From Flavisericum labens (GTDB lineage Bacteria > Bacteroidota > Bacteroidia > Flavobacteriales > Flavobacteriaceae), in contig NZ_JBJJBQ010000004.1 in assembly GCF_045446075.1 (NCBI RefSeq), positions 124,001 to 188,000 on the forward strand: a stretch of DNA of 64,000 bases. The letters run 5' to 3'. This document shows positions 44,983-54,752 of this stretch, piece after piece. The position numbers were made by a program, and so were the translations under genes. A model generated the notes under the pieces. It saw nothing but the letters and a program-made list of their open reading frames with translations, did not search any database and was not told the origin of the DNA. Numbering within the stretch: the stretch's first letter is position 1; every line of letters begins with the position of its first letter.

Positions 44983-46529
44983 TAGGAATTATTGTTTTTT
45001 AATTGGTTAGCATATTTCAAACTTTGACTCCATTGTTTTCTTAATGTCTTATAATATTTAAAGGGATTTTTAATGGATTGGTTTTTATAGTATTTTAAAA
45101 ATAATAGCGTTTTATACCCCCATTGCTGCTCTTTTGTTTTATGCAATAATTGGTATAACATAATGGTTGGTGATGGTTTTGGCTGAACCGCTTCCTCTTG
45201 CCATAATAATTTGGGTTTGGTTCTAAAGCCGCCCATTGGCGCTTTTAGATGTAATATGGAGGGTTCTGGAACATATATAACATCAATACCCTTATTGCGA
45301 AGCTGCATTCCGAAATCGGAATCTTCTCCAAACCCATACTCGTAGGCTTCCGAAAAAGAACATCCATTTAAAGCTTTTCTTTGTACCACACTACAACCAG
45401 AACCAAAAGCGTCCCATTGTCTCAACTTATTAAACTCTTTCGGTTCCCCTTTTAAATAACAACGAAAAGTAAATGCCTTATAAGGCAACTGATTAACAGT
45501 GCGGTGGAGTTTATATAAAAAATCCTTTTCAATAACAATATCATCATCCGCTAAAAACACCCACTCACTTTTAACCTGTTGTAAAGCCTTGTTTCTTGCT
45601 TGGCAAGCCCCTGTTTTATGGGTAAACATATGTGATATTTTAAAAGGCCAAGATTCCGATGTTAGATAATCCAATTCTGAGCGACTACCCTCTATCGGAT
45701 TTTGCTCTACAATAATGACGTTTTGGGGAAGGTAGGTTTGATTCCGCAAATCACACAGCACATCATATAAGTATGTTTTCCTTCCTATGGTTGGAATGAT
45801 GACGTCTATGTTTGCTTTTGCCATGATGTCTTTTGTAGACTGAACCGCTATGGACTCCAGGTTTATAGCGGCCTTCGTTCGTTTCTTAAAACAAAGTCCG
45901 TATAAAAAAGGAAATAGCGCCACCCTTTTTTCATATAACAAAAGGTTTAATGCCAACAAAAAGAGCCATCGGGTTTTATAATGCTGTTTGACGAACTTGA
46001 AAAGCGTCCATATATTTGTTTTGCTTTCACTAGGCTTAATAGGATCTCCACGCAACAAGCGAGGTTCAGAGTAACAAAACAATCCTAAAGGCATGGCCAG
46101 CTTTGCAACGGAGTTAAGATAATAATCAAAGTCGGAATCTAATGGGATACTATCGTTTATTTCCAATAAAACAGACCCATGAATAACACCAACCGCACTA
46201 CTCATTTGCCAAGTGGGATAGGATACTTTTTTATTGACATTTATAAAAACAGACGCATCCACATAGCCCAAACGCTTATCCATAAAATGATTCTGATAGG
46301 GATGATAGGAGAGCATTAATTTATGATGATGATATACCGTTTCAATCGCCTTGACATCAAAGTGATCTTTGTAATCCAGATGACACCATACTATTTTTTC
46401 ATTTGGAAATCGGTTGGCCAAATGGTGCAAGCCCTTAGCAAGCGTCAAATTTTTATCAAAATCAATGTTCTGATGCCCCGTAGCTACTAGGTCTTCAATC
46501 TTATTATGATTATGATAAAGTACAACCAA
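44982..46529 (-). CDS. Two-domain glycosyltransferase (degenerate GT-A plus GT2)
   Basis: A 515-residue protein starting with TTG at 46529, four bases beyond the previous stop. Residues ~1-160 look like a GT-A-like domain lacking a clear DxD (WCHLDYKDHF, YPTWQMSSAVGVIHGSVLL). About 241-515 is a GT2 domain: IDVIIPTIGRKTYLYDVL, FLADDDIVIEKDFL and a GFGEDSDFGMQLRNKG acid motif. The N-terminal half may hold a second activity or serve to bind the acceptor. Confidence 0.75.
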   Translation of the reverse strand: MVVLYHNHNKIEDLVATGHQNIDFDKNLTLAKGLHHLANRFPNEKIVWCHLDYKDHFDVKAIETVYHHHKLMLSYHPYQNHFMDKRLGYVDASVFINVNKKVSYPTWQMSSAVGVIHGSVLLEINDSIPLDSDFDYYLNSVAKLAMPLGLFCYSEPRLLRGDPIKPSESKTNIWTLFKFVKQHYKTRWLFLLALNLLLYEKRVALFPFLYGLCFKKRTKAAINLESIAVQSTKDIMAKANIDVIIPTIGRKTYLYDVLCDLRNQTYLPQNVIIVEQNPIEGSRSELDYLTSESWPFKISHMFTHKTGACQARNKALQQVKSEWVFLADDDIVIEKDFLYKLHRTVNQLPYKAFTFRCYLKGEPKEFNKLRQWDAFGSGCSVVQRKALNGCSFSEAYEYGFGEDSDFGMQLRNKGIDVIYVPEPSILHLKAPMGGFRTKPKLLWQEEAVQPKPSPTIMLYQLLHKTKEQQWGYKTLLFLKYYKNQSIKNPFKYYKTLRKQWSQSLKYANQLKNNNS

Positions 46530-46532
46530 AGC

Positions 46533-47675
46533 TTAATGAATTAGTTCTTTATAAAAATTCAAACTTTGCTTTGCCACAATTTCCATACTAAATGTAGCCA
46601 ATACTTTTTCTCTGGCCGCTTCTCCGAATTGTTTTTGCTTACCGGTATCATCAAGCAGATCCAAAATACAATCCGCATACTGCGCATGATTTGTTGGATC
46701 TACCAAAAAGCCTTCTTTACCGTTTTCAATCACTTCAGTGGCCCAACCAATGTTAGAGGCTACGATTGGTTTCTCCATGGCCATGGCTTCCAGCCAAGAC
46801 ACCGGTAAGGCTTCTGCAAAAGACGGAAATACACAAACTGTTGCTTTTGTAATAAGGTCCTGGATTTCAGAATAAGGAACCCCTCCCAAATAACGTACTT
46901 GGTTAAAAGCGGATGCATCAAACAAGGGCTGCATTAATTGCCATGTTGACGAAGCCCCTGTTTTAATATCCGCACTGTCTTTCCCTACAAGAATCAATCT
47001 AACTTTTTTATTGGTTTTATGAACCAAATTGAAAATTTCAGCTAATTCCAATAGCCCCTTTTTTCTTATTAGGGTTCCAAAATAGAGAATCGTCTGTTCT
47101 TCACTTTTATCGGTATTGTTTGCACCAAATAACGTGGTATCAATACTATTAGGAATCACCTTAAAGTCTCTATTCAGCCCGAATAAGGTGTTCGTCAACT
47201 TTCCTGTAAATGCACTAACACTTATAATCCCATCTGCGGTAACAAGAGCCCGCTTCTCTAAAAACTTATTTTTAAATTTAACGGGACGTTGTTCCAAATG
47301 ACAAAAATAGGTATCACTACCATTTTCTCTAATAACCAGTGGGCATTTCGGGTTCACAAAGGCTGTAAACCCTGTCCAATCTGGTGCTTCAACGATATCC
47401 ATTTTGCCCGATTCGTATAAGGAATTTAGTAACCTTTCTACCTTTTTTTGAGTAAAAATAAGTGATAGGCCTTTTACCTTTATATTTTTTATTTTGTAAA
47501 AACGGAGGCCATCATCCATAAAATAGTCATCACAATCTTGTCCATAAACAAGGATGCTTATTTCATGTCCCAAACCAAGCAAAGCATTTGCCAAATTAAA
47601 GATACTCGTTCCTATACCTCCAGCGCTACCAGTATTTGGGTGGGGGTATTCGGGTGTTAGGAAACCGATTTTCAT
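46533..47675 (-). CDS. Glycosyltransferase family 4
   Basis: A 380-residue GT-B enzyme. FLTPEYPHPNTGSAGGIGTSIFNLANALLGLGHE at the start is the glycine-rich acceptor loop of GT4 enzymes; ILYFGTLIRKKGLLELAEIF and FPSFAEALPVSWLEAMAMEKPIVASNIGWATEVI form the donor site. It is directly followed by the sulfotransferase upstream, one base away. Confidence 0.9.
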   Translation of the reverse strand: MKIGFLTPEYPHPNTGSAGGIGTSIFNLANALLGLGHEISILVYGQDCDDYFMDDGLRFYKIKNIKVKGLSLIFTQKKVERLLNSLYESGKMDIVEAPDWTGFTAFVNPKCPLVIRENGSDTYFCHLEQRPVKFKNKFLEKRALVTADGIISVSAFTGKLTNTLFGLNRDFKVIPNSIDTTLFGANNTDKSEEQTILYFGTLIRKKGLLELAEIFNLVHKTNKKVRLILVGKDSADIKTGASSTWQLMQPLFDASAFNQVRYLGGVPYSEIQDLITKATVCVFPSFAEALPVSWLEAMAMEKPIVASNIGWATEVIENGKEGFLVDPTNHAQYADCILDLLDDTGKQKQFGEAAREKVLATFSMEIVAKQSLNFYKELIH

Positions 47676-48476
47676 TTATAAATAATTTAAATGTTTGGCT
47701 AATTTTTTAGAACCAAGTTCAATTCCCTTTTGCACTAAAAAAGAATGTTTTTTCCTGTTTATAGGGTTGAATAATTTTGTTTTAGGCAAAGAATCCCATA
47801 TCCGTTTAGCACCTGTTTCTTCTATAAAAGAAGTGTTTATAACTTCTATAGCATCAATTTCATTCATTATTTGTAATAAAGGTTTTTTTGTGTTGAACTT
47901 AACTTTTAACTTATTTAATACTTTATCATTTTTCAGTACTAAATCTTCATAACGCAACACAAAATGTTCTTTGGTTATTTTTGGCATATCACTTAAGACC
48001 TTTCGGGTTACCTTTCTACAATAAAAATAGGGGTATAACCCTAAGGGAGTTGTTATACGCTTGATAAAATTTTTAACTCCCTTTTTCTTAAATTTCATCC
48101 CTTTAAACAAAGAACCAAAAACGTCTTGTGGATGCCTAAGTAATATGATATGAATATCATCGGGAAAAACTTCGCTTAAATATTTCACACCTTTAAAAGA
48201 AGTATCCTTTATCATGACATACTCTTTTTCAGATTCGTTTATAATGTTTTTCCTAATGTCATTTAAAATAATTTTGTCAAAAAAGTCTTTATCTGATTCA
48301 TAATAAATAATGTTATTGTAAATAGAATAATAAGCCTCTAAAAACGTCGATAATCTGGTCTCACTTCGATGATGGGCCAATACTTCGTGGTCTGTGAATA
48401 TTTTTAGAACCTCTGAAGCAAAATTATGTCCTGTCCTAGGGGAAAAGGAATTTGAAAAAATTATTTTTTTATTCAT
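47676..48476 (-). CDS. Sulfotransferase family protein
   Basis: A 266-residue protein. An RTGHNFASEVL loop (14-24) resembles the 5'-phosphosulfate-binding loop and LLRHPQDVFGSLFKG (112-126; R114, S122) the 3'-phosphate-binding motif of PAPS-dependent sulfotransferases. It would add sulfate to a sugar of the surface glycan or to a lipid. Located between GT4 genes, with 1 bp to the next. Family assignment rests on these two motifs. Confidence 0.75.
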   Translation of the reverse strand: MNKKIIFSNSFSPRTGHNFASEVLKIFTDHEVLAHHRSETRLSTFLEAYYSIYNNIIYYESDKDFFDKIILNDIRKNIINESEKEYVMIKDTSFKGVKYLSEVFPDDIHIILLRHPQDVFGSLFKGMKFKKKGVKNFIKRITTPLGLYPYFYCRKVTRKVLSDMPKITKEHFVLRYEDLVLKNDKVLNKLKVKFNTKKPLLQIMNEIDAIEVINTSFIEETGAKRIWDSLPKTKLFNPINRKKHSFLVQKGIELGSKKLAKHLNYL

Positions 48477-48521
48477 TTTTATAGGTATTACTAATTCTAA
48501 ATTAAGAGCATCTCTGCTTAA

Positions 48522-49604
48522 TTAGTCCAAAAGCCTAAGATAATTATCAACCATGTCTTCTATTGAAAATTGAGTTTTTATTAAATCCCTTGTAGACCCT
48601 TTAATATACTTATTCCCATTAATTACATTCTCTAATAATACTGTTAACTGTTTAATATTTTTTGTCTTAAAAACAAACCCATTTTCACCCTCTTTAACCA
48701 CCTCCAAGTTCCCACCTACTGGTGTTGTAATTACAGGAACATTTGCTGCCAAACTTTCTAGGATTGACAAGCTAAAACATTCCATATAAGTAGGTTGAAC
48801 CATATAATCATAATATTGATACAATTGATTAACATCTGAATGGCTACCTTTAAAATTAAAATTGGTTTCTAATTTATAGTTTTCAACTAATTGATATAAC
48901 TGCTTTCTATAAGGCCCGTCGCCGTAAACATCAATCTTTAGATCAACTTTTAAATTGTCTGGCAGTAAATACACCGCTTCAATTAAATCGTGAATACCTT
49001 TAGATTCACGTAAATGAGAAACCACTAAAAACTTTGGATTCACAACACTTCTTGGGGTTGTTTTTGGAATGATATCATCAATTAAAACACCATTATAAAT
49101 AGTCATTAATTTTGGTCTTAAAAAGCTCCCAAAATCATTTAATATCGCACGACTGGTATAATCTGAAACCCCTACAAATTGATCTGTATGTTTTGAATAC
49201 AATATGCCTTTTACCATTTTCTTTAATCGTTTTTTAAAAGAATACCCATGTAATGGTCTTGGGTTGTGATCTACGGCAATAATTTTAGCCTTTTGGTGTT
49301 TTTTAATAGCTGAAAAAAAAGAGGTACACAATTCAATAAAATGGGTCACGATATGTGAATATTGGATATTTGTACTTAAAATATAATCTGTAAAAGTGGC
49401 TTCTAAGCTTTTATTCCCCGAAGGAATGATATGAAATCTGTCATAATCACCATGGTTAGATATATTAGGGAAAAACCAATCAATTTTTATACCCTTACCT
49501 GAACAAGCTTTGTTAAACGCCCAGAAAAAATAATCCATACCCCCTATGCGTTCTTCAAGAAGTTTGTAATCACAAATAACAGCAATATGTTTATTTTTAA
49601 TCAT
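48522..49604 (-). CDS. Glycosyltransferase family 4
   Basis: ATG at 49604 (MIKNKHIAVICDYKLL) is preferred; the longer frame starts with TTG at 49616. About 360 residues. Donor half: FLVVSHLRESKGIHDLIEAVYLL and QPTYMECFSLSILESLAANVPVITTPVGGNLEVV. It overlaps the upstream gene by 8 bp, so the two are coupled. Linkage unknown. Confidence 0.87.
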   Translation of the reverse strand: MIKNKHIAVICDYKLLEERIGGMDYFFWAFNKACSGKGIKIDWFFPNISNHGDYDRFHIIPSGNKSLEATFTDYILSTNIQYSHIVTHFIELCTSFFSAIKKHQKAKIIAVDHNPRPLHGYSFKKRLKKMVKGILYSKHTDQFVGVSDYTSRAILNDFGSFLRPKLMTIYNGVLIDDIIPKTTPRSVVNPKFLVVSHLRESKGIHDLIEAVYLLPDNLKVDLKIDVYGDGPYRKQLYQLVENYKLETNFNFKGSHSDVNQLYQYYDYMVQPTYMECFSLSILESLAANVPVITTPVGGNLEVVKEGENGFVFKTKNIKQLTVLLENVINGNKYIKGSTRDLIKTQFSIEDMVDNYLRLLD

Positions 49605-50994
49605 GTAATTCCGCAAGTGTACTTACTATTCTTTTACTGGTACCTAATAAAGGCTTACTTATCTGCAAATCAATCATAGCCTTCCTTTGAGCCGACTTTT
49701 CGTTAGGTTCTTTTAAAGAAAAGTTTATCATTTTTATTAATTCTTGTTCATTCTTGGCTATACTAACAGCCCCGCTATTTATAAGCACTTTTAAATGACC
49801 ATAATTCAGAAAACGCTGATCGTTATACAAGCCATTATCAAGATTTCCAAAAACGGTATTAATAACGGGCTTATCAAACAGCATAAAATCCAAACTCATG
49901 GTAGATAGCATATTTATACTTAAATCCCCATATTCTAAAATACTTCTTAGGTCCTTAATATCCTCTTTACTCGGCACTCTTTGCGACCAACTCTCAGCAT
50001 GATTCTGCCTAGTAAGATTCCATTTAGGGTGATTCCAAATTATTTCAGGAAACTCATTTTTTAAGAATTCAAATCGTTCCGGTCCTTCCGCAGGTGATGT
50101 TCTTACTAAAAACTGGACTGGAACCGTTATTAATCTATTACGAATCGCCGTTGCAATTGTTCTAATGATAAGTGGGTCATTTTTACCAATGGATGCATCA
50201 GCACAACTATAACAAATTATTTTAGTGTTTATATTTAGATTAAAATTTTCACAAAATGATTGTTTGCTAGAGGCATATTGAGGCATTACATAAGGTTCAA
50301 ATTGCGGTGTCCCCACTACTTTTATATGTTCTTTTTTAACATTTGGATAAAACATCATAAGTTCTTCTTTCATTAAATGGCTCCAAACAAAAAAATATTC
50401 GAATGGCCCTAACATCCTCCCTTTTGACGTTAAATTATCCCAACTAAAAATAAAACTGCTTACTGTTATTTTCTGCTGAATTCCAGCATACAAAAAAGGT
50501 GCTAAAAAAGGGGGTCTTTGATGTGTAAAAAAAAGATGGGACGGCCGGTCTCCTTTTAGTAATTGAATGTATTCTCTTGTTACTTTATTATTTGCAAAAG
50601 TAAAAAATTGTAGTTTTTCTATAAAAAGTATACTTCTATTAGAATGTATTAAACGCGTAATAAAATAAATAATTCTTACCAGTATGGAACGAATCTTATA
50701 ATTCTTTGGATAGCCCGAAGCTAAATTATAAGCAATTCCATAATACCTTTTTTTATATTGTTGCATATGTGCAACTTCTTTCCATTTTCTAAAAAACCAA
50801 GTCAGTTTTCCTTCTTTAAAAACCGTTAATTCTTTTACTTCAACGTTTTTAGGAAATGAATTAAAGACCGCTTTAGACAATCCTGAATAAATGAAAACAG
50901 AATCAAATTCCTGTGCAGCTTCATCAATAAAATTACTCATGATAAAATTCCTGTAGCCAACACCGTCTGTTATCACTATCCCCAGTTTCTTCAT
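49597..50994 (-). CDS. GT-B-like surface-glycan protein, function unassigned
   Basis: A 465-residue protein with no close family I can name with certainty. It has a GT-B-like layout: an N-terminal half starting GIVITDGVGYRNFIMSNFIDEA and a C-terminal half with VQFLVRTSPAEG and a late LSTMSLDFMLFDKPVINTVFGN, which resembles donor-binding loops of CDP-glycerol or polysialic-type enzymes. It directly follows neuA (1 bp), so it may be the transferase that uses the CMP-sugar. This is inference from position. Confidence 0.6.
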   Translation of the reverse strand: MKKLGIVITDGVGYRNFIMSNFIDEAAQEFDSVFIYSGLSKAVFNSFPKNVEVKELTVFKEGKLTWFFRKWKEVAHMQQYKKRYYGIAYNLASGYPKNYKIRSILVRIIYFITRLIHSNRSILFIEKLQFFTFANNKVTREYIQLLKGDRPSHLFFTHQRPPFLAPFLYAGIQQKITVSSFIFSWDNLTSKGRMLGPFEYFFVWSHLMKEELMMFYPNVKKEHIKVVGTPQFEPYVMPQYASSKQSFCENFNLNINTKIICYSCADASIGKNDPLIIRTIATAIRNRLITVPVQFLVRTSPAEGPERFEFLKNEFPEIIWNHPKWNLTRQNHAESWSQRVPSKEDIKDLRSILEYGDLSINMLSTMSLDFMLFDKPVINTVFGNLDNGLYNDQRFLNYGHLKVLINSGAVSIAKNEQELIKMINFSLKEPNEKSAQRKAMIDLQISKPLLGTSKRIVSTLAELHD

Positions 50995-51693
50995 TTATTC
51001 TATAAATCTATCGATTAATCCCTCTGCTTTTTCCCAATCTTCAGGTGTATCGATATTAATATTAAATTCGGAAGACGACTCACTGAAAGTAATGGTTTCC
51101 CCATATAAGGAGTTTTGTTTTAATATAACCTCTGTTTTTGTAATATATATACTGCCATCCCTATGATATGCCTCTGGCAACTCTTGTCTTCTTGGTATAA
51201 TACGTTTTTCTCCAGTTGCTATTTTTAAAGTTCCTGCACTATTCAATTCAAATGCCCAATGCGGATTAAATTGATGAGGCACCTTTTGTACTGAAATTAA
51301 AGAATCACATCCACTCTCAATGAATTTGGTAATAGATGCATCTAGAAAGTCAACGGTTCTAAATGGACAAGTAACCTGTAATAAACATACCGCATCAAAA
51401 AAAACAGACTGTTTTGCATACCACTTTAAAGCATGAATAATGACATTAATGGTAGGCGTGTCGTCTTGAGCTAAAACTGATGGTCTCACAAAAGGTACAT
51501 GAACACCCAAATTTTCTGCAACGTTTATTATAGATTGGTCTTCACTAGATAAGATTATTTCTGATAAATATTTTGATTGAATTGCAACCTCAGATGTATA
51601 GGCTAATAGCGGTTTTCCATTCAATAATTTAATATTCTTATTTGGAACACCTTTAGAACCACCACGAGCAGGAATAATAGCTAAAATTCGCAT
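50995..51693 (-). CDS. neuA: CMP-nonulosonate cytidylyltransferase (NeuA-like)
   Basis: A 232-residue enzyme: LAIIPARGGSKGVPNKNIKLLNGKPLLAYT (3-32) is the CTP-binding loop, and LLQVTCPFRTVDFLD with RDGSIYIT match the family. It activates a nonulosonic acid with CTP. It lies directly after neuC (1 bp) and neuB. The exact acid (Neu5Ac, legionaminic or similar) is not set by sequence. Confidence 0.88.
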   Translation of the reverse strand: MRILAIIPARGGSKGVPNKNIKLLNGKPLLAYTSEVAIQSKYLSEIILSSEDQSIINVAENLGVHVPFVRPSVLAQDDTPTINVIIHALKWYAKQSVFFDAVCLLQVTCPFRTVDFLDASITKFIESGCDSLISVQKVPHQFNPHWAFELNSAGTLKIATGEKRIIPRRQELPEAYHRDGSIYITKTEVILKQNSLYGETITFSESSSEFNINIDTPEDWEKAEGLIDRFIE

Positions 51694-51694
51694 C

Positions 51695-52855
51695 TTAATA
51701 CATTATGGTTTTATGAAACTTTAGCGGTAATTCACTTAATAATTTAGCGATATGGTTTCCAGATGTGCCCTTACCATAAATAGAAGATGACACAAATCTC
51801 CCTTTTTGCAACATGTTTTTAATAGCTGATTCAATAGCCTTCTGATCGTAATCAACATCCATGGTATTTCCTCCTCGTTCCCTTTTATTTTGTCGAGAGC
51901 CAATATTAACAACTGGAACGCCCAAGTAGGCACACTCCCTTATCCCAACACTAGAATTACCAATTAAGCAATCACTATTAAGTAATAATTGTAAAAAATC
52001 TGTACTCTCCATATTCTTAAAAAAATGAACATTTGGCAATTTGTGCATTTCTCTAAAAGACCTAATACCTGTTGAAGTCCCATCTGCCCCGGCATCTACA
52101 TTTGGCCAAAACCAAAGTGTAGGCTTCTTTAAATTGGAAATGGCATGAAGTGTACTCTCAATATGCTTTCTTGAGTTTTCATATTCAGTTGTTACCGGAT
52201 GTTGCATCACCACCAAATACCCATTAGATAAATTTGGTTTGGCACCCACACCCCCATACTGCTCATAAGGATTAAACGCAAGTGGTTTAGAATCTATTAT
52301 TTCTTTGGCTAAATCTATTGAAGGACAACCTGTATTAAAAACCATGGCAGAATCCTCTCCTAGTTTTATAACGCGTTCTTTAGCCTTTTCTGAAGCAACA
52401 AAATGATAGTCTGCTAATTTAGTAATGGCATGCCGTACTTTTTCATCAATATTACCTGTTACTTCACCACCCTGAATATGTGCTAACGGAATATTCATAT
52501 AGGAAGCAGCAATGGCAGTCGCCATAGTTTCAAAACGGTCGGCAACAGTGATAACAATATCTGGCTTCAAGTTTTCAAAAACAGTGGAGAGTTCTAAAAT
52601 ACCTATTCCGGTAGTTTTAGCAGCCGCTGTTAAATTTTCACCTTCCAATACATTAAATACTTTAGCTGCAACATCAAATCCATCTTTTTCTATATAATTT
52701 ACGGCAGACCCATAACGAGGCAACAGAGCAGAAGCGGCTACTACTAGCTGTAATTCTAAATCAGGATGGTTTTTAATCGCTGTTAAAGCTGTTTTTACAC
52801 GGCTATAAGAGGGGCGAGCAGTTATGACAACAGCTATTTTTCTTTTTTTACTCAT
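51695..52855 (-). CDS. neuC: UDP-N-acetylglucosamine 2-epimerase, hydrolysing (NeuC-like)
   Basis: A 386-residue enzyme with the epimerase fold. ITARPSYSRVKTALTAI at the start and IAHIQGGEVTGNIDEKVRHAITKLADYHFVAS match the hydrolysing NeuC/LegG group, which releases UDP and forms ManNAc or a 6-deoxy relative. NSSVGIRECAYLGVPVVNIGSRQ is typical of the C-terminal part. Its start overlaps the neuB stop by 4 bp. Confidence 0.9.
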   Translation of the reverse strand: MSKKRKIAVVITARPSYSRVKTALTAIKNHPDLELQLVVAASALLPRYGSAVNYIEKDGFDVAAKVFNVLEGENLTAAAKTTGIGILELSTVFENLKPDIVITVADRFETMATAIAASYMNIPLAHIQGGEVTGNIDEKVRHAITKLADYHFVASEKAKERVIKLGEDSAMVFNTGCPSIDLAKEIIDSKPLAFNPYEQYGGVGAKPNLSNGYLVVMQHPVTTEYENSRKHIESTLHAISNLKKPTLWFWPNVDAGADGTSTGIRSFREMHKLPNVHFFKNMESTDFLQLLLNSDCLIGNSSVGIRECAYLGVPVVNIGSRQNKRERGGNTMDVDYDQKAIESAIKNMLQKGRFVSSSIYGKGTSGNHIAKLLSELPLKFHKTIMY

Positions 52856-53868
52856 ACTAAATCTTCTTCATTTAAAAAATCCCATTGAGCTTTATCAACT
52901 TTAAGTTTTCTTCCAATAACTTCCCTAAAATTAGCAGCAGAAATACCTTTATTTGCTGGTTTTTTCGACTCTAAATCTGAAAAACCCAATACATGTCCTG
53001 CTTTTAATGCTTTGTTTACTCCCAAGGATTTTTCAAAAATAACCTTTAGTTCTTTAAATTTTGAATTATCGCTCTTATCAAGTGGATTTTTTATGGCTTT
53101 TTTAATATTTCGAACGGCTACTGAAAGCATCTTTATCTCGTCAATAGTAAGAGACGATGTCGCATCGGGACCAAAATCACTTCTAGAAAAAACAGCATGG
53201 AACTCTAAAATATCAGCACCCAAAGTAACGGCAGCAATAGCTGTTCCTATATTTGCTGAATGATCCGAAAACCCAACAGGAACCTCATATCTTGATTTTA
53301 ACTCTTGAATCACATTTAAACCATATTGCTCTGGTTTTGTTGGGTAAGACGTGGTACATTGTAATATAGAAAATTCGACTCCTTTGGATTTTAAAAATGC
53401 TACCGTTTTATCCAGTTCCTCAAAAGAACTCATTCCTGACGACAAAATAACAGGTTTGCCAGTTTGAACAATTCTCTCAAGCAATAAAAAATTATTAACT
53501 TCACCCGATCCTATTTTATAAGTTTTTATACCAACATCCTCCAATAAATCTACCGCTGCATTACTAAACGGAGAACTCATAAACTCTAAACCAACAGCAT
53601 CACAATGCTCCTTTAAACCTTTCCACTCTTTTAAGGTAAACTCCATACGTTTCCAGTAGTCATATCGGGACTTGTCTTGTTCAGAAAATTTGATTCGGAA
53701 AGGTTCAAAAATACTACTTTCAGCTTCTGCAATATGCGTTTGAAATTTAATAGCATCAATGCCAGTAACCGAAAGGGCATCAATATAACGATGCGCCGTA
53801 TCTAAACTGCCGTTATGCGCTTGTGCTATTTCGGCAATTATATAGGGTGTCGAATAAATTAAAGACAT
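52852..53868 (-). CDS. neuB: N-acylneuraminate/nonulosonate synthase (NeuB-like)
   Basis: A 338-residue enzyme: NeuB barrel (about 1-260, YIIAEIAQAHNGSLDTAHRYIDAL, FQTHIAEAES, SSGMSSFEELDKTVAFL, QCTTSYPTKPEQYGLNVI, GFSDHSANIG) and a C-terminal SAF antifreeze-type domain (about 275-335). It condenses PEP with an N-acyl-hexosamine to a nonulosonic acid. First of the neuBCA trio; the 152-bp gap upstream may hold a promoter but none is clear. Confidence 0.92.
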   Translation of the reverse strand: MSLIYSTPYIIAEIAQAHNGSLDTAHRYIDALSVTGIDAIKFQTHIAEAESSIFEPFRIKFSEQDKSRYDYWKRMEFTLKEWKGLKEHCDAVGLEFMSSPFSNAAVDLLEDVGIKTYKIGSGEVNNFLLLERIVQTGKPVILSSGMSSFEELDKTVAFLKSKGVEFSILQCTTSYPTKPEQYGLNVIQELKSRYEVPVGFSDHSANIGTAIAAVTLGADILEFHAVFSRSDFGPDATSSLTIDEIKMLSVAVRNIKKAIKNPLDKSDNSKFKELKVIFEKSLGVNKALKAGHVLGFSDLESKKPANKGISAANFREVIGRKLKVDKAQWDFLNEEDLV

Positions 53869-54020
53869 TCTTGATTTTTCGTTACTCAGACAAAAATAGG
53901 TATTATTTCTGGTTTGTCATATCATATTAATCAGAGGTCTTAAAAGCCAACTTAAATATAAAAATTGAATTATCACATTATAATATTCAGAAAAATTACA
54001 TATAGCCAACAACCTGTTAA

Positions 54021-54737
54021 TCAATTACTTTTAAAACCTTTATTAACAAATAACGCATCTGTTTTTGAAGCCAAACCTTCATTTGTATATAGCACATCAT
54101 AAAACCGAATCAATTCAAATCTATTTTCTAAAAGAAAGTTATAAATATCTCCAAAAGAAGATTGTCCTATATAATTTTCATTAAAAAATATTTCAACAAA
54201 TACAAACTGGATTCTATTTTCTTCCATCATAGATGAAGCTCCTTTCAAGACATTCAGTTCATAACCCTCCGTATCGGTTTTAAGAAAATTAATATGTTTT
54301 ATATCATTAGAATTACAAAAAGCATCTATTGTTGAAACCTCAACAGAGTAGGTCTGATTAATTACCGCTGTCCCATAAGATCTTTTCAAAACAGAATTTA
54401 ATGCACTCCAAGAATATTCATTAAATTCCAAACTACCGCAAACAGAACCCATTGCCAAATTATGAAGAAATACTTTATCGTTTCTAAATTCAGATTTTAA
54501 AAATTCAAAACACTTTTTACTCGGTTCAAAAGCAAAAATAGTAGCTTCCTTATAATTATTTATTACCTTCTTGATAGTTTGTCCCAAGTTTGCGCCAACA
54601 TCAAAAAAGATGGGGTTATTTATTGATATGTTTTTTTTTACGGCAATAAAAGGATTATCATTTAACAACAATATGTTGCTTTTTTTAGTGATTTTATACC
54701 CAACAGACTCAATTAATTTTTTTAATATGTTTTTCAT
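54021..54737 (-). CDS. FkbM family methyltransferase
   Basis: A 238-residue SAM-dependent enzyme: IFFDVGANLGQTIKKV (41-56) is the SAM motif, INFLKTDTEGYELNVLKGASSM (149-170) is the FkbM signature. It likely O-methylates a sugar of the glycan. The gene precedes neuB in the same direction. No signal peptide or membrane helix. Confidence 0.88.
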   Translation of the reverse strand: MKNILKKLIESVGYKITKKSNILLLNDNPFIAVKKNISINNPIFFDVGANLGQTIKKVINNYKEATIFAFEPSKKCFEFLKSEFRNDKVFLHNLAMGSVCGSLEFNEYSWSALNSVLKRSYGTAVINQTYSVEVSTIDAFCNSNDIKHINFLKTDTEGYELNVLKGASSMMEENRIQFVFVEIFFNENYIGQSSFGDIYNFLLENRFELIRFYDVLYTNEGLASKTDALFVNKGFKSN

Positions 54738-54752
54738 TTTTTGAGCTCTCTA

